In this document: positions 50,513-63,258 of the stretch, one piece after another
Layout of the letters: each line of letters begins with the position of its first letter
Position numbering within the stretch: the first letter of the stretch is position 1
From: Aristolochia californica
Lineage: Eukaryota; Streptophyta; Magnoliopsida; Piperales; Aristolochiaceae
Length of the DNA stretch: 64,000 nt
Assembly: GCA_029961685.1 (NCBI GenBank)
Contig: JARWKL010000008.1
Location: 13,053,981-13,117,980 of the forward strand
Direction of reading: 5' to 3'
Notes under the pieces: model-generated
Database searches by the model: none
What the model was told of the DNA's origin: nothing
Seen by the model: the letters and a program-made list of their open reading frames with translations, nothing else
Made by a program: the position numbers and the translations under genes

Positions 50513-52557
50513 GATCCTAACATGTTTTAAATGTGGTGGATATGCATGCCAGAAACATGTTGAAGATGCAAATGACCTAATGATAAAAAAATTTCGAGTA
50601 GAAAAAATTAAAATTCTAAAGTTAATATGCGGTGGGATATTTACCAGAGCCAAACAACCCACTTTTTGCCTATTCTACAAAAAGCAGACCTAAAAAATCA
50701 CAGATACTTTTTGGAATTATCTTTCTCAGCATATGTGCATTTCCGTTTTGGATGTTCTATTTTTTTTTTTTCAAACTTGAGTTTTTCACTCTCCCAATTA
50801 TCGCGCTAACAAAAAGATAAGGCAAATATAGATCACAACAAAATGAAAATTTTAGAGTTTATGTATCCAAAACAATTTGAAAACTATAATAAATGTGAAT
50901 GAAGAAAATTATTTTCACGCACTAAAAATGAACACAAAAGTTTTGTTATCCACGTTGGAGAAATTCCTGTAGTACAACCCCTGATAGCTTGGTGGAATTT
51001 TATAAGATAGAGATTTCTAATTAATCCTAACATGTTTTAAATGTGGTGGATATGCATGTAGAAAACATGTTGAAGATGCAAATGACCTAATGATCCAAAA
51101 ATTTCAAGGAGTAGAAAAAATTAAAATTCGAAAGTTAACGTGCCGTGGGATATTTACCAGAGCCAAACCACACACTTTTTGCCTATTTTACAAAAAGCGG
51201 ACTTAAAAAATCACAGATACTTTTTGGAATTATCTCTCTCAACATATGTGCATTTCCATTTTGGATGTTCAATTTTTTTTTTCAAACTTGACTTTTTCTC
51301 TCTCCCAATTTTCACGTAAACAAAAAGATAAGGCAAATATAGATCACAACAAAATGAAAATTTTAGAGTTTATGTATGCAAAAGAATTTGAAAACTATAA
51401 TAAATGTGAGTGAATAAAATTATTTTCACGCACTAAAAATGAACACCAAAGTTTTGTTATCCACGTTGGGGAAATTCCACAAGTACAACCCCCGATAGCT
51501 TGGTGGAATTTTATAAGAATGAGATTTCTAATTGTTCCTAACATGTTTTAAATGTGGTGGATATGCATGCCAGAAACATGTTGAAGATGCAAGTGACCTA
51601 CTTATCCAAAAATTTCAAGGAATAGAAAAAATTAAAATTCTCAAGTTAATGTGCAGTGGGATATTTACCAGAGCCAAACAATCCACTTTTTGCCCATTTT
51701 ACAAAAAATGGACCAAAAAAATCACAGAAAATTTTTGGAGTTATGTCTCTCAGCATTTGTGCATTCCCGTTTTGGATGTTCAATTTTTTTATTTTCAAAC
51801 TTGAGTTTTTCACTCTCCCAGTTTTGTCGTAAACAAAATGATAAGGCAAATATAGATAACAACAAAATGAAAATTTTAGATTTTATGTATGCAAAAGAAT
51901 TTGAAAACTATAATAAATGTGAGTGAAGAAAATTATTTTCACGCACTAAAAATTAACACCAAAGTTTTGTTATCCACATTGGGGAAATTCCACTAGTACA
52001 ACCCCAGATAGCTTGGTGGAATTTAATAAGAAAAAGATTTCTAATTGATCCTAACATGTTTTAAATGTGGTGGATTGGCATGCTAGAAACATGTTGATGA
52101 TACAAATGACCTAATGATCCAAAAATTCCAAGGAGTAGAAAAAATTAAAATTCTCAAGTTAACGTGCGGTGGGATATTTACCAGAGCCAAACAACCCACT
52201 TTTTGCCTATTTTACAAAAAACGGACCTAAAAAATCACAGGTACTTTTTGGAATTATCTCTCTCAGAATATGTGCATTTCCATTTTGGATGTTCGATTTT
52301 TTTTTTCAAACTTGAGTTTTTCTCTCTCCCAATTTTCGCGCTAACAAAAAGATTAGGCAAATATAGATCACAACAAAATGAAAATTTTTGAGTTTATGTA
52401 TGCGAAAGAATTTGAAAATTATAATAAATGTGAGTGAAGAAAATTATTTTCACGCGCTAAAAATGAACACCAAAGTTTTGTTATCCACGTTGGGGAAATT
52501 CCTCTAGTACAACCCTTAATAGCTTGGTGGAATTTTATAAGAAAGAGATTTCTAATT

Positions 52558-53067
52558 GATCCTAACATGTTTTAAATGTGGTGGATGGGCATGCCAAAAA
52601 CATGTTGAAGATGCAAATGACCTAATGATCCAAAAATTTCAAGGAGTAGAAAAAATTAAAATTCTCAAGTTAACGTGCGGTGGGATATTTACCAGAGCCA
52701 AACAACACACTTTTTGCCTATTTTACAAAAAGCGGACCTAAAAAATCACAGATACTTTTTAGAATTATCTCTCTCAATATATGTGCATTTCTATTTTGGA
52801 TGTTCTATTTTTTTTTCAAACTTGACTTTTTGTCTCTCCCAATTTTCACGTAAACAAAAAGATAAGGCAAATATAGATCACAACAAAATAAAAATTTTAG
52901 TGTTTATGTGTGCAAAATAATTTGAAAACTATAATAAAAGTGAGTAAAGAAAATTATTTTCCCGCACTAAAAATGAACACCAAAGTTTTGTTATCCAAGT
53001 TGGGGAAATTCCACTAGTACAACCCCAGATTGCTTGGTGGAATTTTACAAGAAAGAGATTTCTAAGT
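52558..53067 (+). repeat. Reference monomer with internal landmarks
   Basis: This 510-bp unit is close to the common form and serves as a map of the monomer. It starts at GATCC. The palindrome AACATGTT lies at 52564-52571 and again at 52599-52606. A two-state length site (CAAGGAG or CGAG) is at 52640-52646. A GTTAAC palindrome is at 52669-52674, followed by the relatively GC-rich stretch GTGCGGTGGG. A T-rich stretch follows, with a poly-T tract at 52808-52816, and then an A-rich stretch at about 52850-52900. An ACTAGT palindrome lies at 53013-53018. The start point is arbitrary because the repeat is circularly permutable, and the strand is simply the reading direction given. Confidence 0.9.
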
Positions 53068-53189
53068 GTTCCTAACATGTTTTAAATGGGGTGGATTAGC
53101 ATGATAGAAACATGATGAAGATGTACGTGACCTAATTATCCAAAAATTTCAAGGAGTAGAAAAAATTAAAATTCTCAAGTTAACGTGCG

Positions 53190-54035
53190 GTGGGATATTT
53201 AGTAGAGCCACACAACCCACTCTTTGCCTATTTTACGAAAAGCGGACCTAAAAAATCACAGATACTTTTATGAATTATGTCTCTCAGCATTTGTGCAATT
53301 CCATTTTGGATGATCAATTTTTTTATTTTCAAACTTGAGTTTTTCACTCTCCCAAATTTGTCCTAAACAAAATATTAAGGCAAATATAGATAACAACAAA
53401 ATCAAAATTTTAGAGTTTATGTATGCAAAAGAATTTGAAAACTATAATAAATGTGAGTGATGAAAATTATTTTCACGCACTAAAAATTAACACCAAACTT
53501 TAGTTATCCACGTTGGGGAAATTCCACTAGTACAACCCCAAATAGCTTGGTGGAATTTTATAAGAAAGAGATTTCTAATTGATCCTAACATGTTTTAAAT
53601 ATGGTGGATAGCCATGCCAGAAACATTTTGAAGATGCAAATGACCTAATGATCCAAAAATTTCAAGGTGTAGAAAAAATTAAAATTCTCCAGTTAACGTG
53701 AGGTGGGATATTTATCAGAGCCAAACAACCCCATTTTTCCTGTTTTAAAAAAAGCGAACCTAAAAATTTAGAGATACTTTTTGGAATTATCTCTCTCAGC
53801 ATTTCTACGTTTTCATTTTGGTTGTTCAATTTTTCTTTTTCAAACTTGAGTTTTTCACTCTCACAGTTTTCTCATAAACAAAAAGATAAGGCAACCATAG
53901 ATCACAACAAAATGAAAATTTTAGAGTTTATGTATGCCAAAGAATTTGAAAACTATAATAAATGTGAGTGAAGAAAATTATTTTCACGCACTAGAAATGA
54001 ACACCAAAGTTTTATTATCCACGTTGGGGAAATTT
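53190..54035 (+). repeat. Block shared with 39765-40610
   Basis: This is the partner of 39765-40610. The pair is about 26 monomers apart and the variant order is preserved. A weaker echo (TTTAGCAGAGCCACAC) lies near 44872, suggesting that this sub-lineage is present at least three times in segment 6. Confidence 0.8.
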
Positions 54036-54699
54036 CACTTGTACCCCAGATAGCTTGGTGGAATTTTATAAGAAAGAGATTTCTAACTGATCATAACATG
54101 TTTTAAATGTGGTGGATATGCAAACCAGAAACATGTTTAAGATGTAAATGACCTAATGATCCAAAAATTTCAAGGAGTAGAAAAACTTAAAATTCTCAAG
54201 TTAACGTGTGGTGGGATATTTAGCAGAGCCAAACGACCCACTTTTTGCCTATTTTACAAAAAGCGGACCTAAATAATCATAGAGACTTTTAGGAATTATC
54301 TCTCTCAGCATTTATGCATTTCCATTTTGGATGTTCAATTTTTTTTTCAAACTTGAGTTTTTCACTCTCCCTGTTTTCTCGTAAACAAAAAGATAAGGCA
54401 AATACAGATCACAAAAAATTGAAAATTTTAGAGTTTATGTATGCAAAAGAATTTGAACAGAATTGTAAATGTGAGTGAAGAAAATTATTTTCTCGCACTA
54501 AAAATGAACACCAATTTTTGTTATCCACGATGGGGAAATTCCACTAGTACAACCCCAAGATAGCTTGGTTGAAATTTATAAGAAAGAGATTTCTAATTGA
54601 TCCTAACATGTTTTAATTGTGGTGGATATGCATGCCAGAAACTTGTTGAAGATGCAAATGACCTAATGACCCAAAAATTGCGAGTAGAAAAAATTAAAA

Positions 54700-55640
54700 T
54701 TCTCAAGTTAAAGTGTGGTGGGATTTTTTCCAGAGCCAAACATCCCACTTTTTGCCTATTTAAAAAAAAGTGGACCTAAAAAATCACAGGTAATTTTTGG
54801 AATTATCTCTCTTAGCATTTGTGCATTTCCATTTTGGACGTTCAATTTTTTTTTTCAAACTTGATTTTTTCACTCTCCCAGTTTTCTCGTAAACATAAAG
54901 ATAAGGCAAATATAGATAACAACAAAATGAAAATTTTAGAGTTTATATATGAAAAAGAATTTGAAAACAATAATAAATGTGAGTGAAGAAAATTATTTTG
55001 TTGCACAAAAAAAGAACACCAAAGTTTTGTTATCCACGTTGGGGAAATTCCACTAGTACAACTCCAGATAGCTTGGTGTAATTTTATAACAAAGAGATTT
55101 CTAATTGATCCAAACATGTTTTAAATGTGGTGGATATGCATGCCAGAAATATGTTGAAGAAGCAAATGACCTAAAGATCCAAAAATTTCGAGTAGAAAAA
55201 ATAAAAATTCTCAAGTTAATGCGGTGGGATATTTACCATAGCCAAACAGACCACTTTTTTCCTATTTTTCTAAAAGTGGACCCAAAAAATCACGGATCCC
55301 TTTTGGAATTATCTCTCTCATCAGTTTTACAATTCTATTTTGGATGTTCAATTTTTTTTTTCAAATTTGAGTTTTTCACTCTTCCAGTTTTGTCGTAAAA
55401 TAAAAGACAAGGCAAATATAGATCACAACAAAATGAAAATTTTAGACTTTATGTATGCATAGGAGTTTAAAAACTTTAATAAATGTGGGTGAAGAAATTA
55501 TTTTCACGCACTAAAAATGAACACCGAAGTGTTGTTATCCATGTTGGGGAAATTCCACTAGTACAACCGCAGATAGCTTGGTGTATTTTTATAAGAAAGT
55601 GATTTTTAATTGATCCTAACATGTTTTAAATGTGGTGGAT
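54700..55640 (+). repeat. Block shared with 60795-61695
   Basis: Matching variants at about 6050-bp offset include GGGATTTTTTC, TGCACAAAAAAAGAAC, AACTCCAGATAG, ATAACAAAGAG, GATCCAAACATG, GAAGAAGCAAATGA, CTAAAGATCC, TTAATGCGGTGGG, GGATCCC/GGATCCT, GCATAGGAG/GCATAAGAG and AAGTGTTGTT. The shared region runs through nearly two monomers. Confidence 0.85.
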
Positions 55641-55669
55641 ATGCATGCCAGAAACATGTTGAAGATGCA

Positions 55670-56340
55670 AATGATCTAATGATTCAAAAATTTCGAGTAG
55701 AAAAAATTAAAATTCTCAAGTTAACGTGCTGTGAAATAATTACCAGAGACAAACAACCCACTGTTTTCCTATTTTTCAAAAAGTTGACCTAAAAAACTAT
55801 GGATCCTTTTTGGAATTATCTCTCTCAGCATTTGTGCATTTCCATTTTGGATGTTCAAATTTTTTTTTTCCAATTTGAGTTTTTCACTCTCCCAGTTTTC
55901 TCTTAAAAAAAAAGATAAGGTAAATATAGATCACAACAAAATGAAAATTTTAGAGTTTATGTATGGAAACGAATTTGAAAACTATAATAAATGTGAGGGA
56001 AGAAAATTATTTTCACGCACTAAAAATGAACACCAAAGTTTTGTTATCTACGTTTTGGAAATTCCACTAGTACAACCCCAGATAGCTTGGTGGAATGTTA
56101 TAAGAAAGGGATTTCTACTTGATCCTAACATGTTTTAAATGTGGTGGATATGCATGCAAGAAACATGTTGAAGATGCAAATGACCTAATCCTCCAAAAAT
56201 TTCAAGGAGTAGAAAAAATTAAAATTCTCAAGTTAACGTACGATGGTATAATTACCAGAGCCAAACAACCCACTTTTTGTCAATTTTACAAAAAGCGGAC
56301 CTAAAAAATCACAGTTACTTTTTGGAATTATTTCTCTTAG
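55670..56340 (+). repeat. Block shared with 63259-63930
   Basis: Matching variants at a 7586-7589-bp offset are GATCTAATGATTC, GTGCTGTGAAATAATTACC, CAGAGACAAAC, TTTTTTCCAATTTGAG, TCTCTTAAAAAAA, ATGTATGGAAA, GAATGTTATAAG, AAGGGATTTCTACTTGATCC, GCATGCAAG and ACGATGGTATAATT or ACGATAGTATAATT. Identity is high over more than one monomer. Confidence 0.85.
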
Positions 56341-59300
56341 CATTTGTGTATTTCCATTATGGATGTTTAATTTTTTTTTTCAAACTTGAGTTTTTCACTC
56401 TCCCAGTTTTCTCGTAAACAAAAATATAAGGCAAATATAAATCACAACGAAATGAAAATTTTAGAGTTTATGTATGCAAAACTAAAATAAATGTGAGTGA
56501 AGAAAATTATTTCCATGCACTAGAAATGAACACCAAAGTTTTGTTATCCACGTTGGGGAAATTCCACAAGTACAACCCCTGATTGCTTGGGGGAATTTTT
56601 TAAGAAAGAGATTTCTAATTGATCCTAACATGTTTTAAATGTGGTGGATATACATGCCAGAAACATGTTGAAGATGCAAATGACCTAATTATCCAAAATT
56701 TTCAAGGAGTAGAAAAAATTAAAATTCTCAAGTTAACGTGCGGTTAATATTTACCAGAGCCAAACAACCCACTTTTTGCCTATTTAACAAAAAGCGGACA
56801 TAAAAAATCACCGGTACTTTTTAGAATTATCTCTCTCAGCATTTGTGCATTTCCATTTTGGACGTTCAATTTTTTTTTTCAAACTTGGGTTTTTCACACT
56901 CCCAGTTTTCTCGTAAACAAAAAGAGAAGGCAAATATAGATCACAACAAAATGAAAATTTTAGAGTTTATGAATGAAAAATAATTTGAAAACTATAATAA
57001 ATGTGAGTGAAGAAAATTATTTTCACCCTCTAAAAAAGAACACCAAAGTTTAGTTATCCACGTTGGGAAATTCCATTAGTACAACTCTAGATAACATGGT
57101 GGAATTTTACTAGAAAGAGATTTCTAATTGATCCTAAAATGTTTTAAACGTGGTGGATATGCTTGCCAGAAACATGCTGAAGATGCAAATGATGTAAAGA
57201 TCCAATAATTTCGAGTAGAAAAAATTAAAATTCTCAAGTTAACGTGCGGTGGGATATTTACCAGAGCCAAACAACCCACTTTTTCCTATTTTTCAAAAAC
57301 TGGCCCCAAAAAGTCACGGATCCTTTTTGGAATTATCTCACTCTGTATTTGTGCAATTCTATTTTGGATGTTCAAATTTTTTTTTTCAAATTTGAATTTT
57401 TCACTCACCCAATTTTCTCCTAAACAAAATGATAAGGCAAATATAGATCACAACAAAATGAAAATTTTAGAATTTATGCAAGCAAAAGAATTTAAAAACT
57501 TTAATAAATGTGAGTGAAGAAAATTATTTTCACGCACTAAAAATGAACACCAAAGTTTTGTCATCCACGTTGGGGAAATTCCACTAGTACAACCGCAGAT
57601 AGCTTGGTGGATTTTTTTAAGAAAGAGATTTATAATTGATCCTAACATGTTTTAAATGTGGTGGATATGCATGCCAGAAACATGTTGAAGATGCAAATGA
57701 CCTCATGATCCAAAAATTTCAAGGAGTAGAAAAAATTAAAATTCTCAAGTAAACGTGCAGTGGGATATTTACTGGAGCAAAACAACCCACTTTTTGCCTA
57801 TTTTACAAAAAGCGGACCTAATAAATCATATATACTTTTTGGAATTATCTCTCCTAGCATTTGTGCATTTCCATGTTGGATGTTCAATTTTTTTTTTTTC
57901 AAACTTGAGTTTTCCACTCTCCAAGTTTTCTCGTAAACAAAAAGATAAAGCAAATATAGATCACAACAAAATGAAAATTTTAGAGTTTATGTATACAAAA
58001 GAATTTGAAAACTATAAGAAATGTGAGTGAAGAAATCTATTTTCACGTACTAAAAATGAACACCAAAGTTTTGTTATCCACGTTGGGGAAATTTCACTAG
58101 TACAACCCCAGATAGCTTGGTGGAATTAAATAAGAAAGAGATTTCTAATTAATCCAAACATGTTTTAAATTTGGTGGATATGCAAGCCAGAAACATGTTA
58201 AAGATGCAAATGACCTAATGATCCAAAAATTTCAAGGAGTAGAAAAAATTAAAATTCTCAAGTAAACGTGCGGTGGGATATTTACTAGAGCCAAACAACC
58301 CACTTTTTGTCTATTTTACAAAAGGCGGACCTAATAAATTACAGATACTTTTTGGAATTATCTCTCTTAGCATTTGTGTATTTCCACTTTGGATGTTCAT
58401 TTTTTTTTTTTCAAACATGAGTTTTTCACTCTCCCAGTTTTCTCGTAAACAAAAAGATAAGGCAAATATAGATCACAACAAAATGAAAATTTTAGAGTTT
58501 ATGTATGCAAAAGAATTTGAAAACTATAATAAATGTGACTGAAGAAAATTATTTTCACCCACTAAAAATGAACACCAATGTTTTTTATCCACGTTGGGGA
58601 AATTTCACTAGTACAACCCCAGATAGCTTGGTGGAATTTTCTAAGAAAGAGATTTCTAATTGATCCTATCATGTTTCAAATGTGATGGATATGCATGCCA
58701 GAAACATGTTGAACATGCAAATGACCTAATGATCCAAAAATTTGAGTAGAAAAAATTAAAATTCTCAAGTTAACGTGCGGTGGGATATATACCAAAGCCA
58801 AACAACCCACTTTTTGCCTATTTGACAAAATGCAGACCTAAAAAATCACAGATTGTTTTTGGAATTATCTCTCTCAGCATTTGTGCATTTCCATTTTAGA
58901 TGTTCAGTTTTGTTTTTCAAACTTGAGTTTTTCACTCTCCCAGTTTTCTCATAAAAGAAAAAGATAAGGCAAATATAGATCACAATAAAATGAAAATTTT
59001 AGAGTTTATGTAAGTAAAATAATTTGAAAACTATACTAAATGTGTGTGAAGAAAAATATTTTCACCCACTAAAAATGAACACCAAAGTTTTGTTACCCGT
59101 GTTGGGGAAATTGCACTAGTTCTACCCCAGATAGCTTGGTGGAATTTTATAAGAAAGAGATTTTTAATTGATCCTAACATGTTTTAAATGTGGTGGATAT
59201 GCAAGCCAGAAACATGTTGAAGATGCAAATGACCTAATGATAAAAAAATTTCAAAGAGTAGAAAAAATTAAAATTCTCCAGTTAACGTGCGGTTTCATAT

Positions 59301-60691
59301 ATACCAGAGCCAAACAACCCACGTTTTACAAATTTTACAAAAAGTGGACCTAAAAATCACAGATAATTTTTTGAATTATCTCTCTTAGCATTTGTGCATT
59401 TCCATTTTGGATGTTCAATTTTTTTTTTCAAACTTGAGTTTTTCACTCTCCTAGTTTTCTCGTAAACAAAAAGATCAAGCAAATGTAGATCACAACAAAA
59501 TGAAAATTTTAGAGTTTATGTATGCAAAAGAATTTGAAAACTATAATAAATGTGAGTGAAGACAATTATTTCTATGCACTAAAAATGAACACCAAAGTTT
59601 TGTTATCCACGTTGGGGCAATTCCACTAGAACAACCCCAGATAGCTTAGTGGAATTTTATAAGAAAGAGATTTTTAATTGCTCCTAACATGTTTTAAATG
59701 TGGTGAATATGCATGTCAGAAACATGTTGAAGATGCAAATGACCTAATGATCCAAAAATTTCAAGGATTAGAAAAAATTAAAATTCTCAAGTTAACGTGC
59801 GGTTTAAAGAGACAAACAACCCACTTTTTGCTTTTTTTACAAAAAGCGGACCTAAAAAATCGCAGATACTTTTTGGAATTATCTCTCTCTTCATTTGTGC
59901 ATTTCCTCATTCGATGTTAATTTTTTTTTCATACTTGAGTTTTTCACTCTCCCAATTTTCTCGTAAAAAAATAGATAAGGCAAATATAGATCACAACAAA
60001 ATGAAAATTTTAGAGTTTATCTATGCAAAAGAATTTCAAAACTATAATAAATGTGACTGAAGAAAATTATTTTCACGCACTAAAAATGAATACCAAAGTT
60101 TTGTTAACCACGTTGGGGAAATTCCACTAGTACAACCCCAGATAGCTTGGTGGAATTTTATAAGAAAGAGATTTCTAATTGATCGTAACATGTTTTAAAT
60201 GTGGTGGATATGCATGTCAGAAACATGTTGAATATGCAAATGACTTAATGATCCAAGAATTTCAAGGAGTAGAAAAACTTAAAACTCTCAAGTCAACGTG
60301 CGGCGGGATATTTACCAGAGCCAAACAACCCACTTTTTGCCTACTTTACAAAATGCGGACCTAAAAAATCACAGATACTTTTTGGAATTATCTCTCTTAG
60401 CATTTATGCATTTCCATTTTGGATGTTCAAATTTTTTTGTCAAACTTGAGTTTTTCACTCTCCCAGTTTTGTCGTAAATAAAAAGATAAGGCAAATATAG
60501 ATCACAACAAAATGAAAATTTTAGATTTTATGATAGCAAAAGAATTTGAAAACTATAATAAATGTGAGTGATGAAAATTATTTTCACGCACTAAAAATGA
60601 ACAACAAAGTTTTGTTATCCACGTTGGGGAAATTCCACTAGTACAACCCCAGATAGCTTGGTGGAATTTTATAAGAAAGAGATTTCTAATT

Positions 60692-61157
60692 GATCCGAAC
60701 ATGTTTTAAATGTGGTGGATATACATGCCAGAAACATGTTGAAGATCCAAATGACCTAATGATCCAAAAATTTCAAGGAGTAGAAAAAATTAAAATTCTC
60801 AAGTTAAAGTGCGGTGGGATTTTTTCGAGATCCAAACAACCCACTTTTTGGAATTATCTCTCTTAGCATTGGTGCCTTTCCATTTTGGACGTTCAATTTT
60901 TTTTTTCAAACTTGATTTTTTCACTCTCCCAGTTTTCTAGTAAACATAAAGATAAGGCAAATATAGATTACAACAAAATGAAAATTTTAGAGTTTATGTA
61001 TGAAAAAGAATTTGAAAACTATAATAAATGTAAGTGAAGAAAATTATTTTGATGCACAAAAAAAGAACACCAAAGTTTTGTTATCCACGTTGGGGAAATT
61101 CCACTAGTACAACTCCAGATAGCTTGGTATAATTTTATAACAAAGAGATTTCTAATT
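60692..61157 (+). repeat. Monomer with ~43-bp deletion (466 bp)
   Basis: Near 60850 CCCACTTTTTG is followed directly by GAATTATCTC. The missing part normally runs from CCTATTTTAC to the next TTTTTG. TTTTTG is present at both edges, giving a six-base match at the junction. The upstream partner monomer at 54599 does not have this loss, so the deletion occurred after the block was duplicated. Confidence 0.85.
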
Positions 61158-61695
61158 GATCCAAACATGCTTTAAATGTGGTGGATATGCATGCCAGAAA
61201 TATGTTGAAGAAGCAAATGATCTAAAGATCCAAAAATTTTGAGTAGAAAAATAAAAGTTCTCAAGTTAATGCGGTGGGATATTTACCAGAGCCAAACAAC
61301 CCAATTTTTTCCTATTTTTGGAAAAGTGGACCCAAAAAATCACGGATCCTTTTTGGAATTATCTCTCTCATCATTTTTGCAATTCTATTTTGGATGTTCA
61401 ATTTTTTTTTTTTTCAAATTTGAGTTTTTCGCTCTACTAGTTTTCTCGTAAACAAAAAGATAAGGAAAATATAGATCACAAAATATTGAAAATTTTAGAC
61501 TTTATGTATGCATAAGAGTTTAAAAACTTTATTAAATGTGAGTGAAGAAATTATTTTCACGCACTAAAAATGAACACCAAAGTGTTGTTATCCACGTTGG
61601 GGAAATTCCACTAGTACAACCCCAGATAGCTTGGGGTATTTTTATAAGAAAGTGATTTTTAATTGATCCTAACATGTTTTAAATGTGGTGGATAT
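60795..61695 (+). repeat. Block shared with 54700-55640
   Basis: This is the partner of 54700-55640. The match stops just after the landmark at 61665, where ordinary monomers follow for about 1.5 kb. In the upstream copy the next variants are instead those found at 63.26 kb. Confidence 0.85.
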
Positions 61696-62809
61696 GCATG
61701 CCAGAAACATGTCGAAGATGCAAATGACCTAATGATCAAAAAATTGTAAGGAGTAGAAAAAATTAAAATTCTCTAGTAAACGTGCGGTGGGATATTTACT
61801 AGAGCCAAACAACCCACTTTTTGCCTATTTTACAAAAAGCGGACCGAATAAATCACATATACTTTTTGGAATTATCTCTCTCAGCATTTGTGCATTTCCA
61901 TTTTAGATGTTCAATTTTTTTTTTCAAACTTGAGTTTTCCACTCTCCCAATTTTCTCGTAAACAAAAAGATAAGGCAAATATAGACCACAACAAAATGAG
62001 AATTTTAGAGTTTATTTATAAAAAAGAATTTGAAAACTATAATAAATGTGAGTGAAGAAAATTATTTTCAGGCACTAAAAATGAAGACCAAAGGTTTGTT
62101 ATCCATGTTGGGGAAATTCCACTGGTACCACCCGAGATAGCTTTGTGGAATTTTATAAGATAGAGATTTTTAATTGATCCTAACATGTTTTAAATGTGGT
62201 GGATATGCATGCTAGAAACACGTTGAAGAAGCAGATGACCTAATGATCCAAAAATTTAAAGGAGTTGAAAAAATTAAAATTCTCAAGTTAACGTGCGGTG
62301 GGCTATTTACCAGAGCCAAACAACCCACATTTTGCCTATTTTACAAAAAGCAGACCTAAAAACATCACATATACTTTTTGGAATTATCTCTCTCAGTATA
62401 AGTGCATTTCAATTTTGGATGTTCAATATTTTTTTTTTCAAACTTGAGTTTTTCTCTCTCCCAATTTTCTCGTAAACAAAAAGATAAGGCAAATATAGAT
62501 CACAACAAAATGAAAATTTTAGAGTTTATGTATGCAAAAGAGTTTGAAAAATATAATCAATGTGAGTGAAGAAAATTATTTTCACCCGGTAAAAATGTAC
62601 ACCAAAGTTTTGTTATCCATGTTGGGGAAATTCCACTAGTACAACCCCAGATTGCTAGGTGGAATTTTATAAGAAAGAGATTTCTAATTGATCCTAACAT
62701 GTTTCAAATGTGGTGGATATGCATGCCAGAAACATGTTGAAGATGCAAGTGACCTAATAATCCAAAAATTTCATGGAGTAGAAAAAATTAAAACTTTCAA
62801 GTTAACGTG

Positions 62810-62972
62810 CGGTCGAATATTTACCAGAGCCAAACAACCCACTTTTCCCCAATTTCACAAAAAACGGACCCAAAAAATCACAGATACTTATTGGAATTAT
62901 CTCTCTCAGCATTTGAACATTTCCATTTTGGATGTTCAATTTTTTTTTCCATACTGGAGTTTTTCACTCTCC
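62810..62972 (+). repeat. Block shared with 47681-47843
   Basis: This is the partner of 47681-47843. The shared tract is much shorter than one monomer, which resembles a gene-conversion patch more than a duplicated unit. No other monomer in the window has the CCCCAATTT and GGACCCAAAAAA combination in this position. Confidence 0.75.
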
Positions 62973-63258
62973 CAGTTTTCTCGTAAACAAAAAGATAAGG
63001 CAAATATAGATCACAACAAAATGAAAATTTTAGAGTTTATGTATGCAAATGAATTTGAAAACTATAATAAATTTGAATGAAGAAAATTATTTTCACGCAC
63101 TAAAAAGGAACAACAAAGTTTTGTTATCCACGTTGGGGAAATTCCACTAGTTCAACTCCAGATAGCTTGGTGGAATTTTATAAGAAAGAGATTTCTAATT
63201 GATCCTAACATGTTTTAAATGTGGTGGATATGCATGCCAGAAATATGTTGAAGATGCA

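Larger units (their letters stand above)
37625..54598 (+). repeat. Array segment 6, long-range echoes
   Basis: Monomer landmarks are at 37625, 38120, 38633, 39133, 39643, 40156, 40665, 41173, 41685, 42194, 42704, 43215, 43719, 44222, 44733, 45245, 45757, 46260, 46772, 47286, 47561, 48071, 48581, 49091, 49603, 50113, 50513, 51023, 51534, 52047, 52558, 53068, 53581 and 54089. A subtype whose poly-T tract is broken by one A (T7-A-TTTTC) is concentrated here, with the A at 38378, 39900, 43464, 49349, 51791 and 53325. Outside this segment I saw it only at 8001. Two units are short: 47286-47560 and 50113-50512. Confidence 0.85.

Noticed and set aside
52558..53067. Internal sub-repeats within the monomer
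   Set aside because: TTTTACAAAAAGCGG and CGTAAACAAAAAGATAAGG look alike about 125 bp apart, but the similarity is limited to short A-runs and does not extend to a regular period.
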